In this document: piece after piece, positions 16,048 to 25,260 of the stretch | Numbering within the stretch: position 1 is the stretch's first letter | Layout: the number at the start of each line of letters is the position of its first letter | Origin: Pseudobdellovibrio sp031428275 | Lineage (GTDB): Bacteria; Bdellovibrionota; Bdellovibrionia; Bdellovibrionales; Bdellovibrionaceae | Direction of reading: 5' to 3' | NCBI GenBank assembly: GCA_031428275.1 | Contig: JANPPC010000010.1 | Location: forward strand, 127,092-191,091 | DNA length: 64,000 nucleotides | Program-made: the position numbers and the translations under genes | The notes under the pieces: model-generated | What the model saw: the letters and a program-made list of their open reading frames with translations, nothing else | Told to the model about the DNA's origin: nothing | Databases searched by the model: none

Positions 16048-16428
16048 ATGAACATCAAGAATTTAAGTGGCCCGATCCCTATCGCAACTGCTGCCGAACC
16101 AGTCGGAAAAGTTGAACGCCAAATAAAATCAGAGTCTTCTCAAGATCGCGATGCGGCTGGGCACTACTTTCAACAGAAGAAACAACATAAAGAAAAAATG
16201 ACCGAAGAGCAGTTTGAAAAAGCGCTCGCAATTTTAAAAGAAAAATCTTTCGTCAAAGATATGAGCTGGCAAGTTTCAAAATTTGAAGAAAACGGGTTTC
16301 GTTACGCATGGGTAACAGACCTTGCGGGGGCCAGTATTCGTAAAATTTCTGAACGCGATCTATGGGCAGTTTTTGAAGAGCCTAGTCTAGAAACCAATAA
16401 GGGACAGCTTCTTAAAAAAACAGCTTAA
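16048..16428 (+). CDS. flaG: FlaG-like flagellar protein
   Basis: A 126-residue protein located between flagellin and fliD, the usual place of flaG. Its C-terminal half has the FlaG-type pattern: a beta strand, YAWVTDLAGASIRKISERDL (compare the family's V-x-V-x-D-x-x-T/G-x-x-I-R-x-I-P), preceded by a charged helix. FlaG proteins influence filament length. The match is weak but context is strong. The start is set by the adjacent sigma-28 promoter; the mRNA is probably leaderless. Confidence 0.65.
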   Translation: MNIKNLSGPIPIATAAEPVGKVERQIKSESSQDRDAAGHYFQQKKQHKEKMTEEQFEKALAILKEKSFVKDMSWQVSKFEENGFRYAWVTDLAGASIRKISERDLWAVFEEPSLETNKGQLLKKTA

Positions 16429-16534
16429 TAGATTACATCTTTTGCTAGTCTAGCGATCTTTTTGCCTACCGGCACTTTGTCTAAGTCAATCAACTGACTC
16501 ACGCAATTATGTATTTATCTGAAATACTTATTGT

Positions 16535-17890
16535 ATGGCAGGTATTCGTGTTTCAGGTTTAGCTAGTGGTCTTCCACCAAACTTAGTCGATCAAGTGATC
16601 GAAGCTGAGCGCATGCCCGTTAAAGTCATGCAAGATAAGAAAACAGTTATCGAAGACAAAGTTAAACTGGTGACTGATCTTGAAACTAAAGTAAGCGACA
16701 TCAATAAAAATTTAGCTGCAGTTGTCGGGGTAAAGGGTTTCGTTGATAAGAAATTTAATTCAGGCTTTCCGGATATCGTCGCCGGAACAATTGATCCTGA
16801 AATAGCTGAAAGCGGAGAATGGAATTTAGAAGTTATGCAGCTTGCGGGGAAACCTTCAGTTGTGACTAACGGATTTCCCGATAAAGATAAAACCACGATG
16901 GGTGTCGGCTACATCAAGTTCGACACTGCTGATGGCGAAAAAGAAGTTTATATAAAAGAAGAAAATTCGACCTTAGAAAAACTGGCGGCTTCGATTAACG
17001 AAGCGAACGTTGGTGTGCGCGCTACGGTCGTTAATGATCGCAGTGATAAAGAAGATAGCTACAAACTTGAAATCGCAGGATTAAAAACGGGCGATGACAA
17101 CGAAGTAAAATTTCCGACAGTTTACTTATTAGATGGTAATCGTGACTTTCAATTCGTAAATCAGAATGCTTCGAAGAATGCAAAATTTAAATTAGATGGG
17201 CATGAATTTGAAACGGCCGAAAACACCGTAAGTGATTTAATTCCGGGCGTAACCCTTGATTTAAAACAGGCTAAAACAGGGCAGCCCGTTCGATTGAATA
17301 TCACTGAAAACTACGAAGTCATCTCAGGAAAATTAAAATCTTTCGTTGATTCTTACAATGCGGCATTAGGTTTTATTCAGGGGCAAAGTAAATTAACGCC
17401 GGGTAAAGATGGGAAAGAGCGTTTAGGCCCCTTAGGCGGCGACAGCATGCTGCGCATGACTGAAAGTCGTTTACGCGCGATCATTCAAGACGTGCAACAA
17501 ACCGATAGTAAATTTAAACGCGTGATTGAATTAGGCGTTGAATTTAATAAGAACGGTACACTGAATTTCAATCAAGAAAAATTTACGAAAATTGTTACGA
17601 CTGATCCGACGAATGTAGTTAAGTTTTTAAAAGGCGATGGCTTTAGAACCGGTTTTATTACCAATATGAAAACCAAGCTGGGTCAAATTGTTGATCCGCA
17701 AAACGGTGTGGTAACTGGACGTAAAAAGTCGTATCAAACTAATATTTCGCAGATCGATAAGCGAATTGAACAAAAGGAACGAAGTTTAACAAAAAGAGAA
17801 GAGCAGTTACGAAACCAGTTTTCAAAAATGGAAGAGGCTATGTCGAAGATGCAGCAGCAAAGCGCTTCAGCAGGCTTAGGAGGTAAATAG
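16535..17890 (+). CDS. fliD: Flagellar hook-associated protein 2 (filament cap)
   Basis: The 451-residue capping protein under which flagellin folds at the filament tip. N-terminal IRVSGLASGLPPNLVDQVIE is the FliD_N signature (usually SGLDSxxIV), and the C-terminal region (about residues 395-440) has the heptad-rich helix with KKSYQTNISQIDKRIEQKER typical of FliD_C. No good ribosome site precedes the ATG. It ends 2 bp before fliS, so cap and chaperones are made together. Confidence 0.95.
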   Translation: MAGIRVSGLASGLPPNLVDQVIEAERMPVKVMQDKKTVIEDKVKLVTDLETKVSDINKNLAAVVGVKGFVDKKFNSGFPDIVAGTIDPEIAESGEWNLEVMQLAGKPSVVTNGFPDKDKTTMGVGYIKFDTADGEKEVYIKEENSTLEKLAASINEANVGVRATVVNDRSDKEDSYKLEIAGLKTGDDNEVKFPTVYLLDGNRDFQFVNQNASKNAKFKLDGHEFETAENTVSDLIPGVTLDLKQAKTGQPVRLNITENYEVISGKLKSFVDSYNAALGFIQGQSKLTPGKDGKERLGPLGGDSMLRMTESRLRAIIQDVQQTDSKFKRVIELGVEFNKNGTLNFNQEKFTKIVTTDPTNVVKFLKGDGFRTGFITNMKTKLGQIVDPQNGVVTGRKKSYQTNISQIDKRIEQKERSLTKREEQLRNQFSKMEEAMSKMQQQSASAGLGGK

Positions 17891-17892
17891 AA

Positions 17893-18297
17893 ATGGCAAA
17901 CCCGTATCAACAGTACAAAAAAACATCTGTTTTAAGTGCTAGCAAAGAACAGATTTTATTGATGCTTTATGAGGGCGCAATTAAATTCACGAAGCTGGCG
18001 ATTCAAGCGACTGAGCAAAAGAAAGTAGCCGAGCGTGGCCAAAATATATTGCGGGCATTCGATATTGTTATGGAGCTAAACGCTACGCTGGACCACAAAG
18101 TTGGAGGCGAATTATCAAAGCAGCTCGAACAGCTGTATACGTTCATGATGGAGCAATATACCAAGGCAAACATCAAAGCAGATGCAGAGCCACTTAAGGC
18201 AAACGTAAAAATATTAGAAAATCTTTACGAAGGTTGGAAGCAAGCAATTGATAACTTAAAAAAAGAGAATGAACAAAAAAACGGAGGGGCCGCATGA
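17893..18297 (+). CDS. fliS: Flagellin-specific export chaperone
   Basis: A 134-residue helical chaperone that keeps flagellin C-termini unfolded before export. The N-terminus NPYQQYKKTSVLSASKEQIL followed by LMLYEGAIKF is the FliS signature. AGGAGG lies at a normal distance from the ATG, inside the end of fliD. Overlaps the next gene by four bases (ATGA). Confidence 0.95.
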   Translation: MANPYQQYKKTSVLSASKEQILLMLYEGAIKFTKLAIQATEQKKVAERGQNILRAFDIVMELNATLDHKVGGELSKQLEQLYTFMMEQYTKANIKADAEPLKANVKILENLYEGWKQAIDNLKKENEQKNGGAA

Positions 18298-18698
18298 TTC
18301 GCTTAATACAATTCCTAAATGAGAAAAATCACTTTCTTGAGAAATTTTATTCACTAAATGAAAGACAAGTCGCGCGCCTAGAAGGCGGAATGTTTGACGA
18401 TATCGAGAAATTTTATAATCAACGTGAAGATTTGCTGAAAATATTAAAATATGTTGATGCCGAAATTCATACGGCTCACATGTCCCATAAAGACATGGAC
18501 GGCAAATTCGATGCTGGTCAAAAAGAATTAATTCGTGAAGCTCTACGTACTAAAGAGTCATACGTAAAAAGAATCTTAGACCAAGATTTAATTATTTTAA
18601 GTTTGATTGATGAAGCCAAATCACAAATTATTAAAGAATTACAGGATATTAGAAAATCTAAAACAGCTTTAGCTGGCTATAAGTCGCCAGCAGCTTAA
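18294..18698 (+). CDS. FliT-like flagellar chaperone
   Basis: A 134-residue, almost wholly helical, charged protein whose start overlaps the fliS stop (ATGA), with GGAGG upstream. fliT occupies this position in many flagellar operons, and the size and helical character fit FliT/FlgN-type chaperones for FliD or hook-associated proteins, but there is no diagnostic motif. Followed by two hairpins ending the operon. Confidence 0.6.
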   Translation: MIRLIQFLNEKNHFLEKFYSLNERQVARLEGGMFDDIEKFYNQREDLLKILKYVDAEIHTAHMSHKDMDGKFDAGQKELIREALRTKESYVKRILDQDLIILSLIDEAKSQIIKELQDIRKSKTALAGYKSPAA

Positions 18699-18727
18699 GA
18701 AATCAAAATATCTTCTTAATTTAAAAC

Positions 18728-18809
18728 CTCACGGACCAAAGTAATTTAGTCCGTGAGTCAAAACTCTGACTAGCCATTCAGAAAAAATGGCGATCAGAGT
18801 TTTTTTTTG
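18728..18809 (+). terminator. Tandem terminator hairpins after the fliD operon
   Basis: First a perfect stem CTCACGGAC / GTCCGTGAG (18728-18757) without T run, then AACTCTGA / TCAGAGTT (18762-18801) with an inner stem GCCATT / AATGGC and a run of nine T. Confidence 0.88.
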
Positions 18810-18917
18810 TGTTCGAAATCGGTATATTGCTTCTAACATTGATCCGAATGGCATTTGCTTTGCTTTACTATATTTCACCAACTTTCATGATGATTATTGG
18901 TGGTAATGGAGGGCATG

Positions 18918-19817
18918 ATGCCGCAAACAAGTTTGGTCTTTGGTCAAGTTGAGTCAGATCTAAAAAATAAAAAGTACTCTTCTGCGATGATGAAGCTAGG
19001 TTCGATTTCGGTTCAGTACAGTAAAGACATCGTTTTTCTAAACTATTTAGCAAAAACTCAAAAAGCTTTATCAGATGTTTCAGGCCTGATCCGCACTTTA
19101 AAAGAAATTAATAAAATTGATTCGACCCCGGGCTGTCAGCTTGAGCTAATGAAAGTGCTGTATGCCGAAGGTTCAATTAATGAGGCATTAGATATTGGTT
19201 TGGCTTTACATGATGCCGTGCTTTCAGAGCGTGAAATCAAAATTTTGTCTCATACTATGTTGCGAATATTTATCGAAGAAAATGATTTCGACGGAGTGCA
19301 AGAGACAATCGCGAAATTTGATCTAGCGGGTGAGCCGTTAGGCGAGCAAGATGACTTTATGCAATGGGCAATGGGTTTAGTAAGCGTATACCGTAACGAT
19401 AAAAATGCTGCGTTAAACTACTTTCGTAAATCAGTTGAACTTAACAATAACAATGACCAAGCCTGGGTCAGTTTGGCAATGTTGCATGACGAAATGGGTG
19501 ATCGTGAACTGGCATTAGCTAATTTAGAAATGGCCTTAGATCATAATCCGCTTAATCACGCGGCCGTTAAGCTTTATTCGGCTTGGGCTCCTAAAATTAA
19601 AGAAAAAATACCTGCAGCATTAAGCCGTATTCAGTTTTACCTTTCAGAAAATGAATTTGATGAAGAAATAAGCTTATGCCATATTCAGGTTTTAACCCAA
19701 GTTCGGTCTTGGAAAAGTGTAGATTTCGAGATTAACAAACTGATTTTGACTCAGCCGCAAAATACGAGCTACCGCGACTTAAAGAAAAAGTTAAATTATA
19801 GCTTAGATATTAATTAA
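18918..19817 (+). CDS. Tetratricopeptide-repeat protein
   Basis: A 299-residue cytoplasmic protein. The start at 18918 best fits GGAGG five bases upstream; in-frame ATG and TTG codons at 18915, 18906 and 18897 are alternatives. At least two TPR units are visible around residues 165-230 (AALNYFRKSVELNNNNDQAW and LANLEMALDHNPLNHAAVK); the N-terminal half looks like degenerate repeats. It precedes the sensor kinase gene by 32 bp and could scaffold signalling proteins, which is inference from position only. Confidence 0.78.
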   Translation: MPQTSLVFGQVESDLKNKKYSSAMMKLGSISVQYSKDIVFLNYLAKTQKALSDVSGLIRTLKEINKIDSTPGCQLELMKVLYAEGSINEALDIGLALHDAVLSEREIKILSHTMLRIFIEENDFDGVQETIAKFDLAGEPLGEQDDFMQWAMGLVSVYRNDKNAALNYFRKSVELNNNNDQAWVSLAMLHDEMGDRELALANLEMALDHNPLNHAAVKLYSAWAPKIKEKIPAALSRIQFYLSENEFDEEISLCHIQVLTQVRSWKSVDFEINKLILTQPQNTSYRDLKKKLNYSLDIN

Positions 19818-19849
19818 TTTTTTGAATAAATCTGTGCTACTTTACAAGG

Positions 19850-21706
19850 GTGCAGATTTTAATTCAAAAAGACTACGAAGGTCTTTTAGCTAAAGTAGGT
19901 CAGGGCTTCCAGCATCAAACCGATCTGGCGAGCCTGCCATCAGCAAAAGTCGTAATTGGCGATGAAAATTTTATTCAGCAAATACCTGTCTTGGCAATTC
20001 AGCCGTACTTTATTTTGTTAGCAAATCAGTCGGATCTTAATTTTCGGTATTTAGCTAAATTTGATAATCGAGTTCCTTTTCAGATTTCGGTAAATTCCGA
20101 CGCGGTTGCTTTAAAAAAGTGTTTAGACGAAATCTTTAGCGAGTATAACCGTAAAAAACAAATTCAGTTGATTAAGTCCGAAATTCAAAAAAAGCGTAAA
20201 GAGCTAGAAATGCTTAATGAAAAACTGAATCTTGAAAGTGAACAGCAAATACTTTCGCTTGAACAATCGCATTTTGAAGAAACGCAAAAAAATTTAAAAG
20301 AGAAAAGTCTATTACATTTTCTAGATTTTATTCAGTCTGAATCCGTTCACGAAGACTTCCTAGGTCACCTGTTAAAATTTATCTGGAAAGACTTAAAGAA
20401 ACAGGGGCGATTTTACCAGATAGGTTTTAGCCTAAAAACAACTTCTGAAAAATCGAATGTTTTTATTTACGATGGTCAAACTGAGCACCGGTCACTTTTA
20501 GCGGCCGATTTTAAATCTCCGTCAGTTTCAGCGCAGCTGGCTTCGGCTTGGGGGCGGCCGGTCGGCAAAATCATGATGTGGGTACTGCCGGGTTTTTCGC
20601 GCGATGCTTCGGTTTTTGTGGAAGTGATTGATCAACAACTTTCGGTATCGGCTGTAGATTCTTACTTCAAAGACCGACTGGCCGTTCTTAGCCTTTATTT
20701 AGATCGCTGGATGATTGAGAAAGAATACGAAGTAATCGTTGAACGCTGGAATCGTACATTCAAATCATTTTCAGGATACATGCATGTAGTCGATGAGAAC
20801 TTTAACGTTTTTCAATCCAACTACGCGGCAAAAACCAGTCTAGCATGTTATCGAGAGCTGGCTGGTCGTGATTCGGCTTGCCCAGATTGCCCGATTTTGC
20901 AAAACAGAAATACTGAATTTTTTTTAAAAGAAGGCCAAAAAGTAAAAACGTATTATTCTGAATTCAAGTATAATTTAAAAAAATATTACTTTGTCATTTA
21001 CGAAGACATCACGCAAGTGCATCTACTGCAAGGGCAAATGATTCACTCCGAAAAAATGTCAGCATTGGGTCGTTTAGGGAATCACCTAGCGCACGAACTA
21101 AATAATCCTTTAGCTGGGATTAAATCATACGTGCAGGCGCTGCTTGAAAACCCTTCGGAAGCAAATTTAGGAGCAACACTGCAATCAGATTTAAATGAAA
21201 TTTTGAAGGCGACGGTTCGTTGCCAGCGAATAATTAAAAATTTTATCGAGTTCAGTCATCAGTCGGAAGCTAAATTAGAAAAAACAAATTTTTCAGTGGT
21301 GCTGCAAAATACGTTAACTTTGTTGAAAACCGTCTTACGCTCGCATCGTTTGTTTATAGATGTGAAAGATACGGTGGTACTTGCTAATTCACATGATTTA
21401 CAACAAGTACTATTTAATCTCATTAAGAATTCTTGTCAGGCGATGGAGCAGCCAGGCGCAGTTACAATATATGAAGAAGAACGAAACGCTAAAGTTTATT
21501 TTCACATCAAAGACTCGGGCCCAGGCTTTAGCGAGACTATCTTAAAGAATATGTATCAACCCTTTATGACAACTAAAAAGCAAGGTGAGGGTACTGGGCT
21601 TGGTCTTTATCTTTCTAAAAAAATGATGAACAATATGCAGGCGGATTTAGAAGTGACTAATACCGGCCAGGGAGCAAAAATCTCTTTGATTTTTGATAAG
21701 CTATGA
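19850..21706 (+). CDS. Sensor histidine kinase with Cys-motif PAS domain
   Basis: A 618-residue soluble kinase without membrane segments. Order: an N-terminal region of about 105 residues that resembles a degenerate receiver fold, a coiled coil (about 110-155), a long middle domain, a PAS-like domain (about 300-395) containing SACPDCPIL, then HisKA with H415 (LAHELNNPLAGI), the N-box FNLIKNSCQAM, and G boxes KDSGPGF and GEGTGLGLYLS. It overlaps the receiver gene by four bases, so they form a pair. The GTG start lies too close to AAGGG to be sure. The CxxC pair could sense redox or metal, as in NtrB-like kinases with CxxC PAS domains. Confidence 0.9.
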   Translation: MQILIQKDYEGLLAKVGQGFQHQTDLASLPSAKVVIGDENFIQQIPVLAIQPYFILLANQSDLNFRYLAKFDNRVPFQISVNSDAVALKKCLDEIFSEYNRKKQIQLIKSEIQKKRKELEMLNEKLNLESEQQILSLEQSHFEETQKNLKEKSLLHFLDFIQSESVHEDFLGHLLKFIWKDLKKQGRFYQIGFSLKTTSEKSNVFIYDGQTEHRSLLAADFKSPSVSAQLASAWGRPVGKIMMWVLPGFSRDASVFVEVIDQQLSVSAVDSYFKDRLAVLSLYLDRWMIEKEYEVIVERWNRTFKSFSGYMHVVDENFNVFQSNYAAKTSLACYRELAGRDSACPDCPILQNRNTEFFLKEGQKVKTYYSEFKYNLKKYYFVIYEDITQVHLLQGQMIHSEKMSALGRLGNHLAHELNNPLAGIKSYVQALLENPSEANLGATLQSDLNEILKATVRCQRIIKNFIEFSHQSEAKLEKTNFSVVLQNTLTLLKTVLRSHRLFIDVKDTVVLANSHDLQQVLFNLIKNSCQAMEQPGAVTIYEEERNAKVYFHIKDSGPGFSETILKNMYQPFMTTKKQGEGTGLGLYLSKKMMNNMQADLEVTNTGQGAKISLIFDKL

Positions 21707-22053
21707 AAATTTTAATTGCCGATGACGAGCTTCTCATTCGAAAGTCTTTGGTGCGAGCATTTACTTCGAGGGGGCACGACTGTGATGAAGCGCAGAACGG
21801 CGTTGAAGCCTTGAAAAAAATAAATGAAAATAATTATAGTGCTATTCTACTAGATGTTATTATGCCTGAAAAAAATGGCTATGAAGTATTACTAGAAATG
21901 AAAAAGACAACTCCAGTATTTATTATTTCGGCGTTCACAGGCGACGATACGAATATTGGGTACATTCAGAATGATCCTCGTGTGAAAGATTATATTTCAA
22001 AACCCTTCGATCATATTTTAGATGTAGTTGATCAAGTATTGGGGAAACTATGA
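21703..22053 (+). CDS. Single-domain response regulator
   Basis: A 116-residue receiver without an output domain. Acidic pair DDE at residues 7-9, phospho-acceptor D51 (AILLDVIMPEKNG), Thr/Ser in IISAF and Lys in YISKPFD are all present, so it should be phosphorylatable, most likely by the kinase whose stop codon it overlaps (ATGA). Receiver-only proteins act by protein interaction or as phosphate sinks. It also overlaps rsmD by four bases. Confidence 0.95.
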   Translation: MKILIADDELLIRKSLVRAFTSRGHDCDEAQNGVEALKKINENNYSAILLDVIMPEKNGYEVLLEMKKTTPVFIISAFTGDDTNIGYIQNDPRVKDYISKPFDHILDVVDQVLGKL

Positions 22054-22610
22054 GAATTATTAGCGGGCGTTTCAAGGGTCGCGTACTAACTTCTTTTCAG
22101 GCGGATCATATTCGTCCGACAACAGATCGAGTCAAAGAAACTGTATTTAATAAATGGATGGGCGGTCTAGAAGATGCCCTGGTATTAGATCTTTTCTCGG
22201 GAACGGGTAGCTTGGGCCTAGAAGCCCTTTCGCGAGGGGCAAGGGCTATACACTTCGTTGAGCAAAATCTAAAGTCGATTGCTATTCTAAAGAAGAATAT
22301 TGATTTGCTAAAATTAACAGACGACGAGTACGTGATCTACAAGCAAGATGTTTTAGCTTACCTTAAAAAGTACCAGGGGCCTGCATACCAATATATTTTG
22401 GTTGACCCGCCTTTTACCGAAAAGATGGCGCATGACGTGATGCAAGCTTTAGATGCAAGTCAGTGCTTTGATGGAAATACTCTTATCGCTATTGAGTCTC
22501 AGAAAAAAGAACGTATGGATGATTCTTATTCAAATCTTCACCGTTATCACGTAAACGATTACGGAGACAAATTACTTTCTTTCTTCATTAAAAAAGCGCA
22601 GGATCTTTAG
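22050..22610 (+). CDS. rsmD: 16S rRNA (guanine-966 N2)-methyltransferase
   Basis: Class I SAM methyltransferase of 186 residues. N-terminal RIISGRFKGR, IRPTTDRVKETVFN, SAM motif I LDLFSGTGSLGLEALSRGA and catalytic motif VDPPF (family D/N-PP-Y/F) identify RsmD. The four-base overlap with the regulator and the immediate coaD neighbour reproduce the common rsmD-coaD pairing. Confidence 0.95.
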   Translation: MRIISGRFKGRVLTSFQADHIRPTTDRVKETVFNKWMGGLEDALVLDLFSGTGSLGLEALSRGARAIHFVEQNLKSIAILKKNIDLLKLTDDEYVIYKQDVLAYLKKYQGPAYQYILVDPPFTEKMAHDVMQALDASQCFDGNTLIAIESQKKERMDDSYSNLHRYHVNDYGDKLLSFFIKKAQDL

Positions 22611-23093
22611 ATGTCAAAAATTGCGGTCTACCCGGGAAGCTTTGATCCAATTACCACGGGTCATTTGGATATTATTGAGCGTATTTCTAATATTTTTGAT
22701 CATGTCATTGTGTTAGTGGCTGAATCAAATCAGAAAAATTATTTATTTACCGCTGCTGAGCGGGCTAATTTTTTAAAGAAGGTCACCAAAAATAATCCGA
22801 AAGTCGAAGTCGATATTTTTCAAGGTTTAACGGTCGAATACATGAAAAAGCGCAAAGCCCAAGTCATCGTACGAGGCCTTCGCGCGGTGGCTGATTTTGA
22901 ATACGAGACAACTTTAGCCAGTATGAATAAGCGTCTGGCTCCGGACATTGAAACTTTTATGATTTTCTCAAGACCTGAATACTATTTTATTTCTTCGCGC
23001 GCGGTCAAAGAAGTCGCTCGCCACAACGGTGAGTTAAAAGGTTTAGTTCCTGAATTTATTATTCCAGAATTAACTAAAAAGCTAAGAGAGTAA
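22611..23093 (+). CDS. coaD: Phosphopantetheine adenylyltransferase
   Basis: Transfers AMP to 4'-phosphopantetheine, the penultimate step of coenzyme A synthesis. The 160-residue protein has the nucleotidyltransferase motif GSFDPITTGHLDII (T/HxGH) at the N-terminus, VRGLRAVADFEYE and SSRAVKEVA near the C-terminus. Its ATG directly follows the rsmD stop codon. Confidence 0.97.
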   Translation: MSKIAVYPGSFDPITTGHLDIIERISNIFDHVIVLVAESNQKNYLFTAAERANFLKKVTKNNPKVEVDIFQGLTVEYMKKRKAQVIVRGLRAVADFEYETTLASMNKRLAPDIETFMIFSRPEYYFISSRAVKEVARHNGELKGLVPEFIIPELTKKLRE

Positions 23094-23096
23094 TGT

Positions 23097-24305
23097 ATGT
23101 TAGAAAATTCTTTATCCAAGCGTGCGAAAAATCTTAAAACTTCACCGACACTTTTTTTAGTCGCTAAGGCTAAAGAACTTCAGTCGCAGGGGCACAAGGT
23201 TATTTCATTAACGGTCGGTGAGCCCGACTGGGCGACTTATCCGGCGGCAGCTCAGGCGGGTCACGATGCTATCCAGCTAGGTATGACTAAGTACACTGCA
23301 GCCAGCGGAACTCCCGAGATAAAGAAGGCCATCTTAGAAAGATTAGAAATCGATTTAAAATTAAAATACGGCACGGGCGAAGTGGCGGTTACAAGTGGTG
23401 CTAAGTATGCTATTTTCGCCGCATTGCAAGTTTTGTGTGACCCCAGAGACGAAGTCATTATTCATTCGCCTTACTGGGTTAGCTATCCAACCATGGTCGA
23501 ATTAGCTGATGCAGTTCCGCGCATTGTGACATGCACTGAAGAGTCAAATTTCAAAATCACAGCCGAACAATTAGAAAAAAATATTAATTCTAATACAAAA
23601 GTTTTCTTATTTTGCTCTCCGTCGAATCCGACAGGTTTTGTTTACACTAAAGAAGAACTTCGTAGAATTGCCGATGTTTTAAAAAAATATCCACGCGTAC
23701 ATATCATTTCGGATGATATGTACAATCGTCTGATGTTTGATGGTTCAAACTGTGCGCCGCATATCTTAGAAGTTGCGCCAGAATTAAAAGATCGCACAGT
23801 TATTATTAACGGTGGCTCTAAGGCCTATTCAATGACGGGCTGGAGAATCGGTTGGGCTGTTGGGCCGCAGAAAATAATTCAAGCCTTGGGCGACTATGCC
23901 TCGCAGTCTACGGGGGCTCCGTCAAGTATTTCGCAGCATGCGGCAACGGCGGCAATTATCAATTGCGAAGGTGACATCAAAGCCACGAACATTGTCTTGA
24001 AAAAGCGTTTAGCCGCGGCTTTGCACGAGTTTCAAACCATCCCCGAGTTTCACATTTTTGAACCTCAGGGGGCGTTTTACCTATGGGTAGATATCCGCAA
24101 GGTAATGGGACGCGCTTATCAAGGAGTTAACGTATCTAGTTCAAAAGATTTTTGTCAGATCTTACTTGAAAAGTTTTATGTCGCAACCGTGCCCGGAGAA
24201 GAGTTTGGGAATCCGGGATATATGCGTTTAAGCTTTGCTATTGAAACTACTAAAATGGCAGAAGGCATAGGTAGAATGAAGAGCTTAGTTGGGCAGATGA
24301 TTTAG
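23097..24305 (+). CDS. Class I pyridoxal-phosphate aminotransferase (aspartate type)
   Basis: A 402-residue aminotransferase of the I-gamma (AspC/AAT Ib) type: LTVGEPDWATYP near the N-terminus, TSGAKYAIFAAL, SPSNPTGFVYT, SDDMYNRL, the PLP-binding Lys in GGSKAYSMTGWRIGWA (about residue 241) and an Arg-containing PGYMRLSFA near the end. Aspartate is the likely amino donor, but related enzymes use other amino acids or prephenate. Three bases after coaD, so the same transcript. Confidence 0.92.
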   Translation: MLENSLSKRAKNLKTSPTLFLVAKAKELQSQGHKVISLTVGEPDWATYPAAAQAGHDAIQLGMTKYTAASGTPEIKKAILERLEIDLKLKYGTGEVAVTSGAKYAIFAALQVLCDPRDEVIIHSPYWVSYPTMVELADAVPRIVTCTEESNFKITAEQLEKNINSNTKVFLFCSPSNPTGFVYTKEELRRIADVLKKYPRVHIISDDMYNRLMFDGSNCAPHILEVAPELKDRTVIINGGSKAYSMTGWRIGWAVGPQKIIQALGDYASQSTGAPSSISQHAATAAIINCEGDIKATNIVLKKRLAAALHEFQTIPEFHIFEPQGAFYLWVDIRKVMGRAYQGVNVSSSKDFCQILLEKFYVATVPGEEFGNPGYMRLSFAIETTKMAEGIGRMKSLVGQMI

Positions 24306-24307
24306 CC

Positions 24308-25114
24308 TTAATTTTTATTAATAACGATTTTTCTAAATTCAAACGGTTTAACTGTTTTGCCGTCAGCGGTTTTAGGCAGATGATCAGTTTTCTTTTCGTC
24401 TAGAAACGTTTGCGGAATATGAGCAGAATTCAACGAAATCGAATCATTAAATTGCTGTTTGATTGTTTCCATCGAAGTCAGGTCTGGCGAATGCGTATCA
24501 AATGCAGTAGCAGAAACCATTTGGTTCATTTTCTTTAGTTGCGAACTAAAGTTGTTTACTTCTTGCATGCGTTGTTCGGCTGAAAGATCTTCGTTAGAGT
24601 CTTGTATCCATGCCGGCAAAGATTCTTCAGAAAATTGTAATTGTTCGCGGTTCATTTTAATAATCATGTCAATTTCGGCTGGGCTCATATCAATTTTTTG
24701 ACTGATTTGCTCGTTTGTAAAACCCTGATTTGCCAGCTTAGCCGCTTGTACATATTTATTTGTTTTTTGCCGCTCTGCGATTTCTGCATGTGGAACTTGC
24801 TCGTAGAATATTTTAGAAACATCAAGTGCCTTAGATAAAGCGCTTTCGATCTGAATGATCTTTTCATCAGACATCGTCAGTTGATCTTGTACCGCACTCG
24901 ATTTTTGTTCGATTAGATGTACCCAGCGCCGAACTTGTTCGTCTGATTTGTCTGATAAGTCTTGTAAAATAGAAATTTTATTTTGTAGAAGTTGTAGACC
25001 TTTTGTAAGCCTTTGATCTTCGACTTTACTTTTATTCTTGGTTAACCAAGAAAAAAGAATAAAAGAGAAAAGTAGAACGTTCATTAAAGACAATGTTAAT
25101 AACCAATAGTTCAC
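24308..25114 (-). CDS. Membrane-anchored coiled-coil protein with helix-turn-helix-like segment
   Basis: A 268-residue protein: N-terminal transmembrane anchor (residues about 3-25), a long charged coiled coil (about 30-105), then AAKLANQGFTNEQISQKIDM with SPAEIDMIIKMN, a helix-turn-helix-like stretch resembling that at the end of DUF2802-type proteins found in some flagellar/chemotaxis loci, and a disordered tail. GTG start with GGAGG eight bases upstream. It converges on the aminotransferase gene (2 bp). Function unknown. Confidence 0.72.
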   Translation of the reverse strand: MNYWLLTLSLMNVLLFSFILFSWLTKNKSKVEDQRLTKGLQLLQNKISILQDLSDKSDEQVRRWVHLIEQKSSAVQDQLTMSDEKIIQIESALSKALDVSKIFYEQVPHAEIAERQKTNKYVQAAKLANQGFTNEQISQKIDMSPAEIDMIIKMNREQLQFSEESLPAWIQDSNEDLSAEQRMQEVNNFSSQLKKMNQMVSATAFDTHSPDLTSMETIKQQFNDSISLNSAHIPQTFLDEKKTDHLPKTADGKTVKPFEFRKIVINKN

Positions 25115-25260
25115 GGTAAGTCCTCCACACCTTATTTTACCGTGTTAATTTGAATCATCTCAATAGGTCTAGGGTCTGATTTTGAATAACCAGACCAAAG
25201 CCCCCTTTGCTCAATCTGAGAATTGGACTATCCTGAGACTGTAAAAACTAGGGGAAATAA

